Below are positions 53,201-63,695 of a stretch of DNA of 64,000 nucleotides, piece by piece. The stretch's first letter is position 1, and the number at the start of each line of letters is the position of its first letter. Location: positions 27,740,063-27,804,062 of the forward strand of contig CM020619.1 of NCBI GenBank assembly GCA_009829735.1, given 5' to 3'. Source of the DNA: Pyropia yezoensis (Eukaryota > Rhodophyta > Bangiophyceae > Bangiales > Bangiaceae). A program made the translations under genes and the position numbers. A model generated the notes under the pieces. The model saw only the letters and a list, made by a program, of their open reading frames with translations. It ran no database searches and was not told where the DNA came from.

Positions 53201-56200
53201 GCCGGCCCGTGGCTCCCTTCCCTCTACGTTTCTGTGCTGGCGCAATCGCCCCTGGCGCCGCTCCGGCGCGCCCTGCGGGTACGCCTGGCGGCCCTGGCAG
53301 TCCTCCAGGCAGCGCACCTGTCCCCGCCGCAGCTACTGGTGGTGGCGCTGCTGCTCGCAGTAGGGGGGGCGGGTGCAGTGGGGGGGGTGCCGGGCCTGGG
53401 CGAACTTGTCGCTGCACCCCCAGGGGCGGTCCCTGAGGGGGGGCGTGGCCAGGTCTCGGGGGAGGGTGCCACGCCACCGACTAGGCGGCTTGCACTAGCG
53501 GGGCACGTGCTGCCCAACGGTCGCACCGACGGCGCTGATGGCGACAGCAGCGACCATAATAAGGACATCGACAGTGGTGGCGACGGCAATGGGGACGGGG
53601 ATGGCTGCCTCGACGGCATCTCCGGCCCCCCCCCCTTGTCCGACCTTGTGTTTGCGGCGCTCCCGCTGGGGACGGCCACTCTCCCCACTTCCATCGCCCT
53701 TGCCCTCCACTTTACGGGCATCGCGGTGGCGTCGGGGCGGTTGCTGCTCGCCCCCCCCCCCGGCTCTTGGCGGGTGCCCCCCCCCCGGCATGGGCCGACG
53801 GCAGCGTACCGGCCGCGCCAGTACCGTCCCACCCTGCGCCGGCTGCCTGGGCCGACGGCGTGTACCTCCCCGGAGGCGCCGTTTCCCTCCTCGCCTGGTA
53901 CGGTTCCGCGTCGGGGGGTGGCACAGCCGCCGCCGCTGTGTCCACCCTCCGCGCCGTGGAAGCGGCGCTGGCCGCCGCACCGTCGTCACCGCTATGGGAT
54001 GTGTCTGCCTTCCCGGGAGTGTGGGCGGCTGCGAAGGGGCTGCGGCTGGCCGACTGGCTGCGCCTGGAGCTCCGCCGGGGAGGTGGCCACGATGGGACAG
54101 TGGGCCGGGGGGGTGGTGGCGCAAGACCCAGTGTCGACCTCATTGACTGTCGCCGCGAGGCGTTGGTGGCCTACGCCACCACCAGCGCTACCGGCGATGT
54201 TGACGGCGAGGGTGACGGCGGCGGAGGGGTGAGAAGCTTGAGGGGGGGGGGCACCTATGGCCGCGTCCTGGCTGCCATTGTGCGGGTGGTGGTGGCGCAC
54301 GCGGTGCCGCGGATGGTCGGCGGCCCCAGTGGCTGTTGCGGCTCGTCGTCGCTGCTGGCGGCGGCGGCACCCACCTTTTGGCGCCCCGCCACGGCGCTGC
54401 TGGCCGCCGCCCGGGACGTGGCGGTCGGCGCCGCGGCAGAGGGCGCCGCGTGGGCGTCCCTCCCCCACGACGCTTCGGACGACGACGTGGACAGCGGCGG
54501 TGGCGGTGACGGCGGCGATGGCGGCGACGGCGCCGCCGGCGGGAGGGTGCGGGTGGGTGGCGGCGGCCGCACGCCGCTCATGGGCCTCCTCTCGTCGCTG
54601 TGCCGGCCACCCCGCGCGGGGGGGCATCCCAACACTCGCGCCGACGGGGCGGTGGCGCGCCTCGCCGCCGCGGCAGCCGTCCTCGACCGCCTCCCGCCGG
54701 GCACACTCTTCGCCGCCGCGCCGCCCGCTGCGGTCGCCGCGTGCCTCATCCGGGATGTTGCGCCGACGCTGCGGGCGGCGGGGCCGTGCCGTGGACGTCT
54801 TGAACCAGGGGGGTGTGGTGCTGGCGCGGCTGCCGCCGCCGCCGGGGGGACAGCAGAGGACCCTGAGGGGGTGCCCGAGAGGGCGCTCTTGGCCGCCCCA
54901 GACGCGGCGCTTGTGACGCTGCTTGGCGAGGCGGCAGCGGCGACTGCGCATGGGGGCCCCCTCGATATGCCCGGGGTCTGCGGCTACGCCGACGACGACG
55001 ACGACGGTGGCGCCAATGTCGACGATGACGACGATGGCGTCGACGGCAGCGTCGACGCTACGGCTGCCGCTGGCGTGCTGCTCGCCGCCCGCACCGCCAC
55101 GCTTCTGCCCGTCCTGGCGGCCGTCCGGCCCGTTCCCGTTGCCGCCGCGATGCGGCGGCGCGCCTTTGCCGCCGCCGTCACGGCTGTGCGGACGGCGGTG
55201 GGGGTGCTCACGCCCCAGGGGGTGGGAGGGGACGTCGCCGACGGTTCGTACGTCGGCTGCCCCCCGGCGGCGTGCGTTTGCCCTGTGACGAGGGGCGGCG
55301 GCCGTCTTGGCGGCGGAGGGCTTGACGCGTCACGGCTGCCGCCGCCGTCGGCCGCCGCCATGGCCGCCGCGGGCGCCGCGTTTGTGGCGGCCGCCACGGG
55401 CGGGCCCGTGCGGGCGGCGACGCTAGCCGCCGCCATCGCCCTGACCGTCACCGCCGCGCCGCGGTACGCGCCACCCGCCGCCACTGCCGGCGCTGTCGAC
55501 CCCACCGCCCCGCCGCTGTCGTCGGCGCGAACACCGCGGCTGTCGCCGCACGAGCCGCCACCGCTGCCCGGGGGCGGCGGTGGGGATGGCCACCCGTGGG
55601 ACCCCCCGCGCTGGGCCGCCCGCTGGCGCGCCCTTGCCGCTGCCACCGCCACCGCCGCCGACGCCGCGGCCGCCGCCGTGGCCGCGGCGCCGACGGCTGC
55701 GGGCGTCGTCCCCACTGCCACCGCTGCCGCTGCCGCCGCCGACGCGGCCGCTGCGGTGCGAGCGGTGGTGGACGCAGCCGCCTGGGCGGTTGCCGCGCCA
55801 GTGGTGGGGCCGTCGCGGCCGGGCCCCCCCCCTGCCCCCCTCGGCCGTAGGGGAGGCAGTCGTGGCGGCAGCCGGGTGCCCCTGCCCGCCGCCGTCCTCC
55901 CCGACCGCTGCGGCTGTGTGCCAGCCGCCGCGTGGCGGCGGGTGGCGCTGACAGAGCTCCTCGCCGCCCGCTCCCTGTTTCCCCCTGGTCCTGCTGTGGA
56001 CGGCGCGGCCGCGGCGGCGGCGGCTGCGTCGGTGGCACCAGCGTCGTCGACGGCGGCGGCGGCGGCCCTGACAGGCCCCGCGACGGCGCCGCTGCTGTCC
56101 CCGCCGTGGGTATGGGGCGCGCCGCGGCCACCCACGGTGACCCGCCTGGTGGCCGCCGCCCTCGGCTGCCGCCCGCGACGCTACGGCGGCGGCGGCGGGG

Positions 56201-56682
56201 GCGCTGCGGACGCGGTGACGGTGGCGCGGCGGCTGGGCGCCGCGGCGGCGGCGGCGGCGGCGCGGGTGTCCCCCACGGGGGGAGGCGGGGCGGCAGGTGG
56301 GGAGTGGGCGGGGCTCCCCGGCGCCCTTGCTGCCGCCTATATCGACGCGGTTGCGGTCGAAGGGGGGGCGCCACCGCCGGGCGGCGTGGTCGCCGGCGGC
56401 GGCGGCGTGGGCGGCAGCGTCGACGGTATTGCTTACAGCATTGGCGTTGACGGCCGCGGCGGCCACGACGCGGGGGGCCCGGTGCTATCTCCAACAGGCG
56501 CCGACGCAGACGCGGCCGAGGCGGCGGCGGACGTGGCGGCCATGGCTGCCGCGCTGGCCGCCGCTGTGGCCGCGGCGGGCGGCGGCGGCGGCGGCGGCGT
56601 GCTGCCGCCGCGACTGCTCGATGCGCTCGCCACCGCTGACGTTGGCCTGTGGCACCGCCTCGTGCACGGCGGCGGGTGGTGA
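50270..56682 (+). CDS. Giant Ala/Gly-rich, probably helical-repeat nuclear protein; one frameshift
   Basis: About 2,137 codons. Start chosen at ATG 50270, which opens with a classical nuclear-import-like motif (MRSPPRKRQR). The frame runs to about 53760, then continues one frame over to a TGA at 56680. The switch falls at an 11-C run (53751-53761) or a 10-C run (53777-53786) and fits loss of one C, hence a sequencing error or a recent lesion. Most of the protein is Ala-rich helix broken by Gly/Asp/Ser inserts (for example DDDDDGG...DDDDDG at about 55000). Better conserved-looking islands are VHWARLMVVLHA, RASLRALTGVAGAEEYHQLARARLRELWAE, EALFTRYRFRSRTVPLLLAAS, NAVYHSLWAAAGPWLPSLYVSVLAQSP and LALHFTGIAVASGRLL. 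This is the look of a large HEAT/helical scaffold. The FTRYRFRSRTVPLLLA island weakly recalls Fanconi-type proteins such as FANCA, which I cannot confirm. No enzyme motif seen. Confidence 0.65.
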
Positions 56683-58101
56683 GGTGAGAGGGATGACCAG
56701 CCCGTCGCGCGCGGGCGGGTGGCCCGCACGGGCACTCGCCGGTTTTGCGGGAGGGGGCGGCGGCGGCGGCGGACGGCTGGCCCGTACGTGGGTACCGGCG
56801 GGGGCTCGTGCAGAGCGCCGAGTCCACCCCCCCGGTGCTTCAGTCGGGGGGCACGAAGCGCCGGGGAGGGCGGTTGCCGCGCCGTGGCTGCCCCCCCGCG
56901 GCGGCTCGTGGTATCCCGAGTGGGTGTCGCGGCGGTCGGCCGTCCGTGAAGGCGGCGGGCGCATCAGGGAACGCGGCGGGGCGCTCCTCAGGGGCAAAAG
57001 GTTGCGGGGAGTGCAGTGGCCAGCACGGTCACCGAACGGTGGGGCTCCCGACAAGCCAACCGCCTGCCGGGGAGCGAAAAAGGGGGCGGCGATGGCAATG
57101 GCAGGCGGGGTGCACGTTCATTTCACGAGGACCTAGGACAGAACGAAAGAGATGGACCCAGCTTTCCCCACGGGGAAGGAGACATCAGCGGGATACCACC
57201 ACCGAAGGCAAGAACAAGACAAAGAAAACCACACCACCACGCGGACCAGGTGGCTCCTGGCGGTGCGCACGCCCACCGGCACGGCGGGCCGCCTCAGGCG
57301 GGCGCACCCAAACGGCGCTGGACCAGCTCACAGGGCAATGGGGAGAGCTGCAACACGGCGGTGAAGAGAACAGCGGCGAGACAGCTATTCTAAGTTACGT
57401 GCAACAGGATAGATACAGACCCGGGCGGTAGATGCGTGCATGCACTAAATTTAGAGTGCAGTGGCAAGACAAGACTTGACCTTGCTCTTCGAGTGCGCAG
57501 CCAGGTGACCAGCCGTTCGCATTAGCCGAAAAACGCCTGGCGGCGCACCTACCCGCAACGCACCCTTCCCCGCCGATTCCCACGGATGAGTCGGGTGCGC
57601 TCCGCGCCGCTACCAGTCACTTCTCTCCGCGCATGACCCCCCCCCATCAACGCCGCCACACCGGCGGCCGCATGCGCGGCGGCTCCAGCCACCGCCGTCG
57701 CGCTCGCCGCAGCCGCCGGCAGCAGCAGCCACACCGCCCCGAGAGGGGCAGACCGGCCGGCCGGTGTGCCCGCGGACCCCCCTCAGCAGCTGTCCGTCCC
57801 CCAATCCCCAGCACTCACCAAAGGGGCACGCCGCAGGAGGTGCCACGGCCCCCACATTTGGCTGTACGTGCCCACGCCGTCACCGTCGCCGGTGCTGCCG
57901 CGGCCGTCGACGCCAGCACCCGGAACCAACAAAGCCACCGGCCGCACCGCCACAAACGCCGCACCGCCACAAACTGCGCGGCCGACGCGCAGGCGTGCAG
58001 GGCGCTGCCGAGTCATCGCCCACATCCCACACCCTCTCATCCCGCCCGCGACTCTCCCCGCCACCCTCACACCTCCCCGCCCCCCCCCAATATCCCACCG
58101 C
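56683..58101. other. Intergenic between two converging genes
   Basis: Contains the 3' regions of the giant plus-strand gene and the minus-strand membrane-protein gene, which converge here. It is GC-rich to about 57370, then mixed. Frames on both strands lack domains. No terminator-like or RNA structure stood out. Confidence 0.4.
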
Positions 58102-59007
58102 CTATACCTCTCCAACGCCATACCGTGCGCGGATCTCCTCGATAGTCCCCGCCGCGGGCGGCGGCCCTGCCTCCGCGGCAGCCGCCGCGGCATGCCCCTG
58201 CGCAAACGTCGATGCGACGCGACCCGGCGTGCCGGCGCGGAAGCGCCACCACTCCCCCCCTGCGTAGAGCGTCAGCAGCAGCAGCCCCGTCCACCAGACG
58301 CTCTCGACGACTGCCAGAAACCGCCACGTTGACGCCACCCCCCGGCCCGACGCGTCGGCCACGTGCCGCAGGCGGGTCCACCCGTTCCACACCCACACCC
58401 CACCAAACGCGTACACCGCAGTGACGGGCAGCACCGCAGCAAGGCCGCCCAGCGCCCACGTCTGCACTGACACGGACGACGACGCGGCGCCGCGGTAGGC
58501 GGCCACGTACAGGCACAGCAGGCCGAGGCTGCCCGCACCGGCGAGAAAGGCCGACGTCAACGCCAAAGTCCACGTGCGGTCGCCGAGGCCGCGGATCAGG
58601 AGGACAAGCCATGTGACGAGGTTGACGTAGAACCCCCAGCAGCCGCCAATGAACAGCGTGTGCACCACGCGCAGGGGGCCCCGCACCGCGGGCGACGGGT
58701 CCAGTGTGTCAAGGTCGACGTAAAAGAGGCGCAAAAGGGGGGGGTAGTTTGCCGGTGGCTCCCCGGCCGTGGTCGACGCACCCCACCCACCGGTGGAGGC
58801 AGGGGGCGCCGCCGCCGCCGCCGCGGGAGCCGCGTCGCCCCGCCCAAACGCTGACGAGATGGAGGCGGCGACTCCGCTGACTCCGCCGCCGCTGCCACCG
58901 CCGCCGCCGCCGCCGGGGAGGCTATCGGTGACATTGGAGGAGAGGCCCATCTGGCGGCCAAACTGGTTCACTGACTGCTTCAAGGCGGCCTTGCGCACAA
59001 AGTCCAT
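58102..59007 (-). CDS. Four-span membrane protein, possibly SCAMP-like
   Basis: 301 aa from the ATG at 59005-59007 (MDFVRKAALKQSVNQFGRQMG); an in-frame upstream extension is Pro-rich and unlikely. Residues 1-95 are polar then Gly/Ala-rich and cytosolic. After NYPPLLRLFYVDLD (about 100) come four hydrophobic spans: LFIGGCWGFYVNLVTWLVLLI, LALTSAFLAGAGSLGLLCLYVAAY, ALGGLAAVLPVTAVYAFGGVWVW and ESVWWTGLLLLTLYAG. The tail, TFAQGHAAAAAAEAG...IEEIRARYGVGEV, is cytosolic. Four spans, an NYPP box before the first and N/C termini inside recall secretory-carrier membrane proteins, which act in vesicle traffic, but the match is loose. It is divergently paired with the helicase gene, so the 940-bp gap may be a shared promoter. 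Confidence 0.55.
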   Translation of the reverse strand: MDFVRKAALKQSVNQFGRQMGLSSNVTDSLPGGGGGGGSGGGVSGVAASISSAFGRGDAAPAAAAAAPPASTGGWGASTTAGEPPANYPPLLRLFYVDLDTLDPSPAVRGPLRVVHTLFIGGCWGFYVNLVTWLVLLIRGLGDRTWTLALTSAFLAGAGSLGLLCLYVAAYRGAASSSVSVQTWALGGLAAVLPVTAVYAFGGVWVWNGWTRLRHVADASGRGVASTWRFLAVVESVWWTGLLLLTLYAGGEWWRFRAGTPGRVASTFAQGHAAAAAAEAGPPPAAGTIEEIRARYGVGEV

Positions 59008-59944
59008 GATGGCGCCGCCGCAGGGAAAAAGGGGGAGGTGGGCGGGGAGGGGGAGGAAAGGGGAGAGAAGGGGGGGGTAGCTCGCCCCTCTCCCGGGAGG
59101 AAAAAAGCGGGACAAAAAAAGAGCAGGTTAAGAGAAAAATCTGGAGGAGCCAAAGCCGTGATGGGAGGAGCAGAACGACCGGGACGGCGGCGGTGGGGGT
59201 GACTCGTGGCCGCCAACGCCGCGGTCGGCGCCGGGAGCGTCTGCCGCGGTCAGTGCACCGCGCGACGGTGGCGGCACCAGCGATGCAGTAGGATGCAGCA
59301 GCAGCACCGCAGGCACAGCGCATCCTCAAGCGGGAGAGGGGTTACCCGCCCCACCCCCCTGTGCCTGGTCGACACACGAGAGGCGTGTCGGGCCAGCGCG
59401 CACGTCCAGCTCTCGCTGGCCCCAATCGAGCCAGGGGTCGCGACCACGTGGCGCACAGGCACGATGCCCCCCACCGTGAGGAGTCAATGAGAAGCTTCAT
59501 CTCTACAACTAATTACAGCACGAAGAAGTGGTTGCACGTGTAAAATGTGCTCTCTGCTTTTCACATTCTTTCTGTCCTTCTTATGTTTCAAGTTCGCTTT
59601 GGGACCTGCACCAAGGCCGCGGCCGCCGTTGACGTCGTCGGACGGACGACGCGCTTTTCCCGGCTCACTGCCTCTATTTTCTGCCAACGTGCCAGCCCTA
59701 CTTGCCCCGCCCTACGCGCCGCCCCTCGGCCGTCAGTGACCGGTAAGGGCTGCCGCGGGAACTGCCCACCTCTTGATACCTTCTCCGTCGCGCTTTTGCC
59801 TTGCCTCACGACACCTCCCCCCCCCTCCCTGTGCAGGACACTCGCCCCTCTGTGTCCCTCCCCCCCCCTCCCCCCCTAGCGGCGCGCCCCGCTGCCGTCG
59901 GTGGCGTCGCCACCGCCGCCCCCACCACCACCGCTGCCCGCGCC
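59008..59944. promoter_or_regulatory. Intergenic gap between divergent genes (candidate bidirectional promoter)
   Basis: The ATG codons of the minus-strand membrane protein and the plus-strand helicase face away from each other across 937 bp. The middle (59490-59610) is AT-richer (TGAGAAGC, AATTACAGCACG, TTTCACATTC) than both flanks, as expected of a core promoter zone. The helicase leader is C/T-rich (59760-59900). No canonical TATA box seen. Confidence 0.4.
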
Positions 59945-62716
59945 ATGGACGACGACGGCTTTATCTACACCATTGCCAGCGACGAAGAGGGCGCCCCTGC
60001 GGGCGTCTCGTCTGACGAGGACGAGCCCGAGCCGCCGCCGGCCGTCGCCGCCGCTGCCGCCCCCACCACCGCCACCGGTCGCGGCCGGCTGCGGCGCAAG
60101 GCCGCCGCCGCCCTGCCCGCCCTCCGGGAGGCGTCGCCGCCCCTGGCCGGCGGCTTTGTCGTGGACTCGGACTTTCCCGCCGTGCACCCGCACACGGCCG
60201 CCGCCGTGGCGGCCGCCGCGCGCGACGGGGACGGGGACGGCGGCGCAATCGCCGCCGCCCCCCACCCGATGGAGGACCCCGTAGCGGCCGCGGTACGGCG
60301 GCTGCAGACCCCCCGCCGCGTGTATGGCCCGCCGGTACCGCCCACCGCCGCCGAGGTGGCGGCCGCCGCCGACGCAGACGCTGCAGCCGCCGAGCGGGAG
60401 CGCGCCCACCGGCAGGCGTGTGTCGAGGCCGACGTGGTGGGGGTCGTGCCCGCTGCCCGCGGCGGCCGCCGCGCGCGGGCAGCGGCAGCAGACGCGGCAG
60501 CAGCAGTGGCGGCAGAGCGGGAGTCTGAGGAGGAGGGGGCGGCAGGCGGCGCCGACGCGGGGAGTGGGGGGTGGGCAGAGGACCGCCGCGGCTCTGACGG
60601 CGACGGCGGCATCGACGGCGGCAGCGGCGCCAACGACCCGGCAGAGGGGGGCGTGGCGGCGCTCGGGGTGGGAGACGTTGCGCCGCTGGGCTCTTCGGAT
60701 GAGGAAGGCAGCGGCAAGGACGACAGCGACGACGGCAGCGCCGACAGTGGTGCCGACGCGACTGGCGGGCCGGCGGCGGTGCCCGCCCCCCCGCGCTCTC
60801 GCGCAGAGGCCAAGGCGGCCAAGGCTGCCGCCCGCGCGGCGCGGCGGGCTGCCAAGGACGCGTCGCGGGTGCCCCCCCCGCCCCCCGTCACCTCCTTTGG
60901 GGACCTCCACCTCTCCCGCCCCCTCTTGCGTGCGGTCGAGGCGCTCGGTTGGGACGTGCCGACGCCCATCCAGGCGGCGGCCATCCCGCCCGCCCTGGCG
61001 GGCCGGGACGTCCTCGGCTCGGCGTCGACGGGGAGCGGCAAAACTGCCGCGTTTATGCTCCCCGTCCTGGAGCGGCTGTTGCGGTCGGGCACCTCCGTGG
61101 GCGGCGGCGGCGGGGCGGGCGCGGCCACCCGTGTGCTGGCGCTCCTCCCCACCCGGGAGCTGGCCGTCCAGTGCCACACTGTCACGGCGGCGCTGGCTAA
61201 GTATACGGGCATCAGCAGCGCGCTGGCGGTGGGTGGCCTGTCGTCGGCGGTCCAAGAGGCGGCGCTCCGCAGCCGGCCGTCGGTGGTGGTGGCGACGCCC
61301 GGCCGGGCGGTGGACCACCTGCGCAACGCCCTCGGCTGGGGCCTCGCCGACGTGGAGGTGCTCATCATTGACGAGGCGGACCGGCTGATGGAGCTGGGCT
61401 TTGCCGACGAGGTGGCGGAGCTGGTGGCGGCGTGCCCCCGCCGCCGCCGGGGCGGCGGCGGCGGCGTCCAGACGCTCCTCTTCTCCGCCACCCTCCCCGG
61501 CACGCGGGGGGTGGGCGCGGGCGCCACCCGCCTGGACGCGCTGATCAAGGGCGCCCTCCACAAGCCCGTCCGCATTGCGATTGACGCGCGCGCCGCGGGG
61601 GACGTGTCGGGCGTGGGCGACCCCGGGGCGGGCGGCGCGCCGAGCCGTGGGCGGGTGGCGCTGCCTCCCGGCCTCACGCAGGAGGTCATCAAGGTCAAGG
61701 GCGCGACGGAAGAGTCGCGGCAGGCGCTGCTGCTGGCGCTCGCCTCCCGCACCTACACCCGCCGCGTGATTGTCTTTTTCGCGCAGAAAAAGGCGGTCCA
61801 CGCCGCGCACCTGCTCTTCCGGCTGGTTGGCCTGGCGAGCGCCGAGCTGCACGGCGACATGCCCCAGTCGGCCCGCCTCGCGTCGCTGTCTGCGTTTTCG
61901 TCGGGCGCCGCGGACTTCCTCCTCGCCACCGACGTGGCGGCGCGCGGCCTGGACGTCCCGTCTGTGGCGGTGGTCATCAACGCCGACGCGCCCCGTGACG
62001 GCACCGCCTACGTCCACCGCGTCGGCCGCACCGCCCGTGCGGGGCGGGGCGGCGTGGCGGTGACGCTCCTCGACACGGCCGTGGCGGGCGAGCGCCGCCT
62101 CCTCACCGCCCTCGCCAAGAGCACCACCACCCCCGCGCCGCCCGTCGCGGCGCGGACGGTGCCCCCCCGGGTGGTGGCGTCGTGGGCAGTGCGGATCGCG
62201 TCGCTGGCACCCGCCGTCGCGGCGGTGCGGGTGGAGGAGCGGGCCGAGGCGGCGACGCGCGTGGCGGCGCGGGAGATTGCGGCGGCGGAAAACGCGCTCC
62301 TCCACGCCGCCGAGATTGGCGCCCGCCCCGCCCGCTCGTGGTTCCAGACGGGCAAGGAGAAGGCGGCGGTCAAGGCGGCGACGCTCGCCGCGTCGGGCTT
62401 TGTCAAGCCCGGCGGCGGCGCGGGCGGCGCGGCGCCGGCCACCCGCGCGGAGCGGGCGGCGGCCAAGCGGGCGGAGCGGGACCGCGCCGCCCGGCAGGCC
62501 GAGCGGGCGGGGCTGGCGCGGGACTATGGCGCGCAGCGCAGCGCCAAGCGCAAGGGAGGGGGGGGGGATCCGCGGGGGGGGGGGGGGGGGGGAAGCGGCC
62601 CCGCACCTGACCGGCGGCCGCGCGCGGGGCGGGTGTGGAAGTGCCGGGGGCGCCCTCCCATCGAAAAAAGCATCACAAGCGACCAAAAACAGCAAAAAGG
62701 GACCTCCCACCGGTGA
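59945..62716 (+). CDS. DEAD-box RNA helicase, DDX27/Drs1-like
   Basis: 923 aa. Drs1/DDX27 helicases act in the nucleolus in 60S ribosomal subunit maturation. The ATG at 59945 (GCCATGG) gives MDDDGFIYTIASDEEG, close in style to DDX27 N-termini. Residues 1-315 are acidic/Ala-rich (EEEGA, SSDEEGSGKDDSDDGS). Helicase motifs are all present: Q motif FGDLHLSRPLLRAVEALGW..PTPIQ (about 319), I ASTGSGKT (360), Ia PTRELA, Ib TPGR, II DEAD (476), III SAT (514), IV RRVIVFF, V ATDVAARGLDVP, VI HRVGRTARAGRGG (691). An extra Gly/Ala-rich loop sits between SAT and motif IV. The C-terminus has WFQTGKEKAAVKAATLAASGF and a basic Lys/Arg-rich tail, as in Drs1. The gene is intronless. The last residues after the poly-G run (62578-62590) are less certain because homopolymer length decides their frame. 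Confidence 0.9.
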   Translation: MDDDGFIYTIASDEEGAPAGVSSDEDEPEPPPAVAAAAAPTTATGRGRLRRKAAAALPALREASPPLAGGFVVDSDFPAVHPHTAAAVAAAARDGDGDGGAIAAAPHPMEDPVAAAVRRLQTPRRVYGPPVPPTAAEVAAAADADAAAAERERAHRQACVEADVVGVVPAARGGRRARAAAADAAAAVAAERESEEEGAAGGADAGSGGWAEDRRGSDGDGGIDGGSGANDPAEGGVAALGVGDVAPLGSSDEEGSGKDDSDDGSADSGADATGGPAAVPAPPRSRAEAKAAKAAARAARRAAKDASRVPPPPPVTSFGDLHLSRPLLRAVEALGWDVPTPIQAAAIPPALAGRDVLGSASTGSGKTAAFMLPVLERLLRSGTSVGGGGGAGAATRVLALLPTRELAVQCHTVTAALAKYTGISSALAVGGLSSAVQEAALRSRPSVVVATPGRAVDHLRNALGWGLADVEVLIIDEADRLMELGFADEVAELVAACPRRRRGGGGGVQTLLFSATLPGTRGVGAGATRLDALIKGALHKPVRIAIDARAAGDVSGVGDPGAGGAPSRGRVALPPGLTQEVIKVKGATEESRQALLLALASRTYTRRVIVFFAQKKAVHAAHLLFRLVGLASAELHGDMPQSARLASLSAFSSGAADFLLATDVAARGLDVPSVAVVINADAPRDGTAYVHRVGRTARAGRGGVAVTLLDTAVAGERRLLTALAKSTTTPAPPVAARTVPPRVVASWAVRIASLAPAVAAVRVEERAEAATRVAAREIAAAENALLHAAEIGARPARSWFQTGKEKAAVKAATLAASGFVKPGGGAGGAAPATRAERAAAKRAERDRAARQAERAGLARDYGAQRSAKRKGGGGDPRGGGGGGSGPAPDRRPRAGRVWKCRGRPPIEKSITSDQKQQKGTSHR

Positions 62717-63695
62717 GCCACCCACTTGGCACGTGGACGCGGTCACCGCCTTCTCTCCCCATTCCCCCGTACCTCGCCCCCTGCGCTCTCTCCCACGCCC
62801 CGCCGTGCCCTCAACGAGGTGAGGCGGCGCCCAGTACAGTGCGCGTGCCCCTGCCCTCCGTCCCCCCTTCACTCTACACTCCTTCCACTCCCCGCTCCCC
62901 CGCCCCAGTCGCCCCCAAAGCCCAGCTGCCGTCAAACCCGCTCCCCCCACTGCGCCCAGCAGTCCATCCCGGTCCCCCTTGCAGCGGAGGGCCGTCCAGC
63001 CAACCAGAGTTTCCCGGTCGCGGCGACCGAGGCGGCCGCAACCGTGCGCGTCCTCGCCTTCCCCCACGTCGCCGCCACGCGCTGCCAAACCCGGTCGGCG
63101 CACGGCAGCCGCTACCAAGTCCACCCGCCGCCGCCGCCTGCCACCGCGAGCCGCCGCCGCGAGCCGCAGGCGACCGCCGCCGCCGCCCGCCGCCGCCGCC
63201 CGCCGCCGCCGCCCGCAGCCGTCGCCCGCCGCCGCCGCCTGCAGAGGCAACGGACTGGCGACCCATCCCAGGGGTCGCCACAGGCCGGCCGCCACAGCGG
63301 CTGCCACCGCCAGCAGCACCATCCCCCGTCCAGAAAACGTCAGAGAGGAAGCGGGCGCATCGTGGTAGCAAAGGTGGCTGGGGGGTCGACCAGCACAGCT
63401 ACACCTCCCCTCCTCCCTGCCCTCCCCCCAGGCACACCTCCCCACCACGACGGAATGGGTCGCTTCGGCGCGACCGCCAGTCCGCCCGGAGGGGGCACAG
63501 CCTCCGCGGGTCGCCGTCGCAGGCTGACTACTCACCCTGCAGCTCCCCCTCATCCCGAACACCCGTCCTCGCCGTCCCCCCCCCCATAATCCGACCTGCA
63601 GCCGCCCCTCCCCACCCCCCCCCCCAGACCTCCACCCCCCCCCCCCCATTGCTTCCCCCCACCCCTCCCCCGGGGCGACGGCACCGCCGCCCCGC
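62717..63695. other. Intergenic between converging genes
   Basis: C-rich sequence with CCG/GCC repeats (63120-63250) and C runs (63619-63648). The helicase and the iron-sulfur gene end here from opposite sides. Frames open on both strands are Pro/Arg- or Gly/Arg-rich without domains. Confidence 0.45.

Noticed and set aside
50180-53317. 1045-codon minus-strand frame
   Set aside because: Arg/Gly/Ala-rich shadow of the plus-strand giant gene, without domains.
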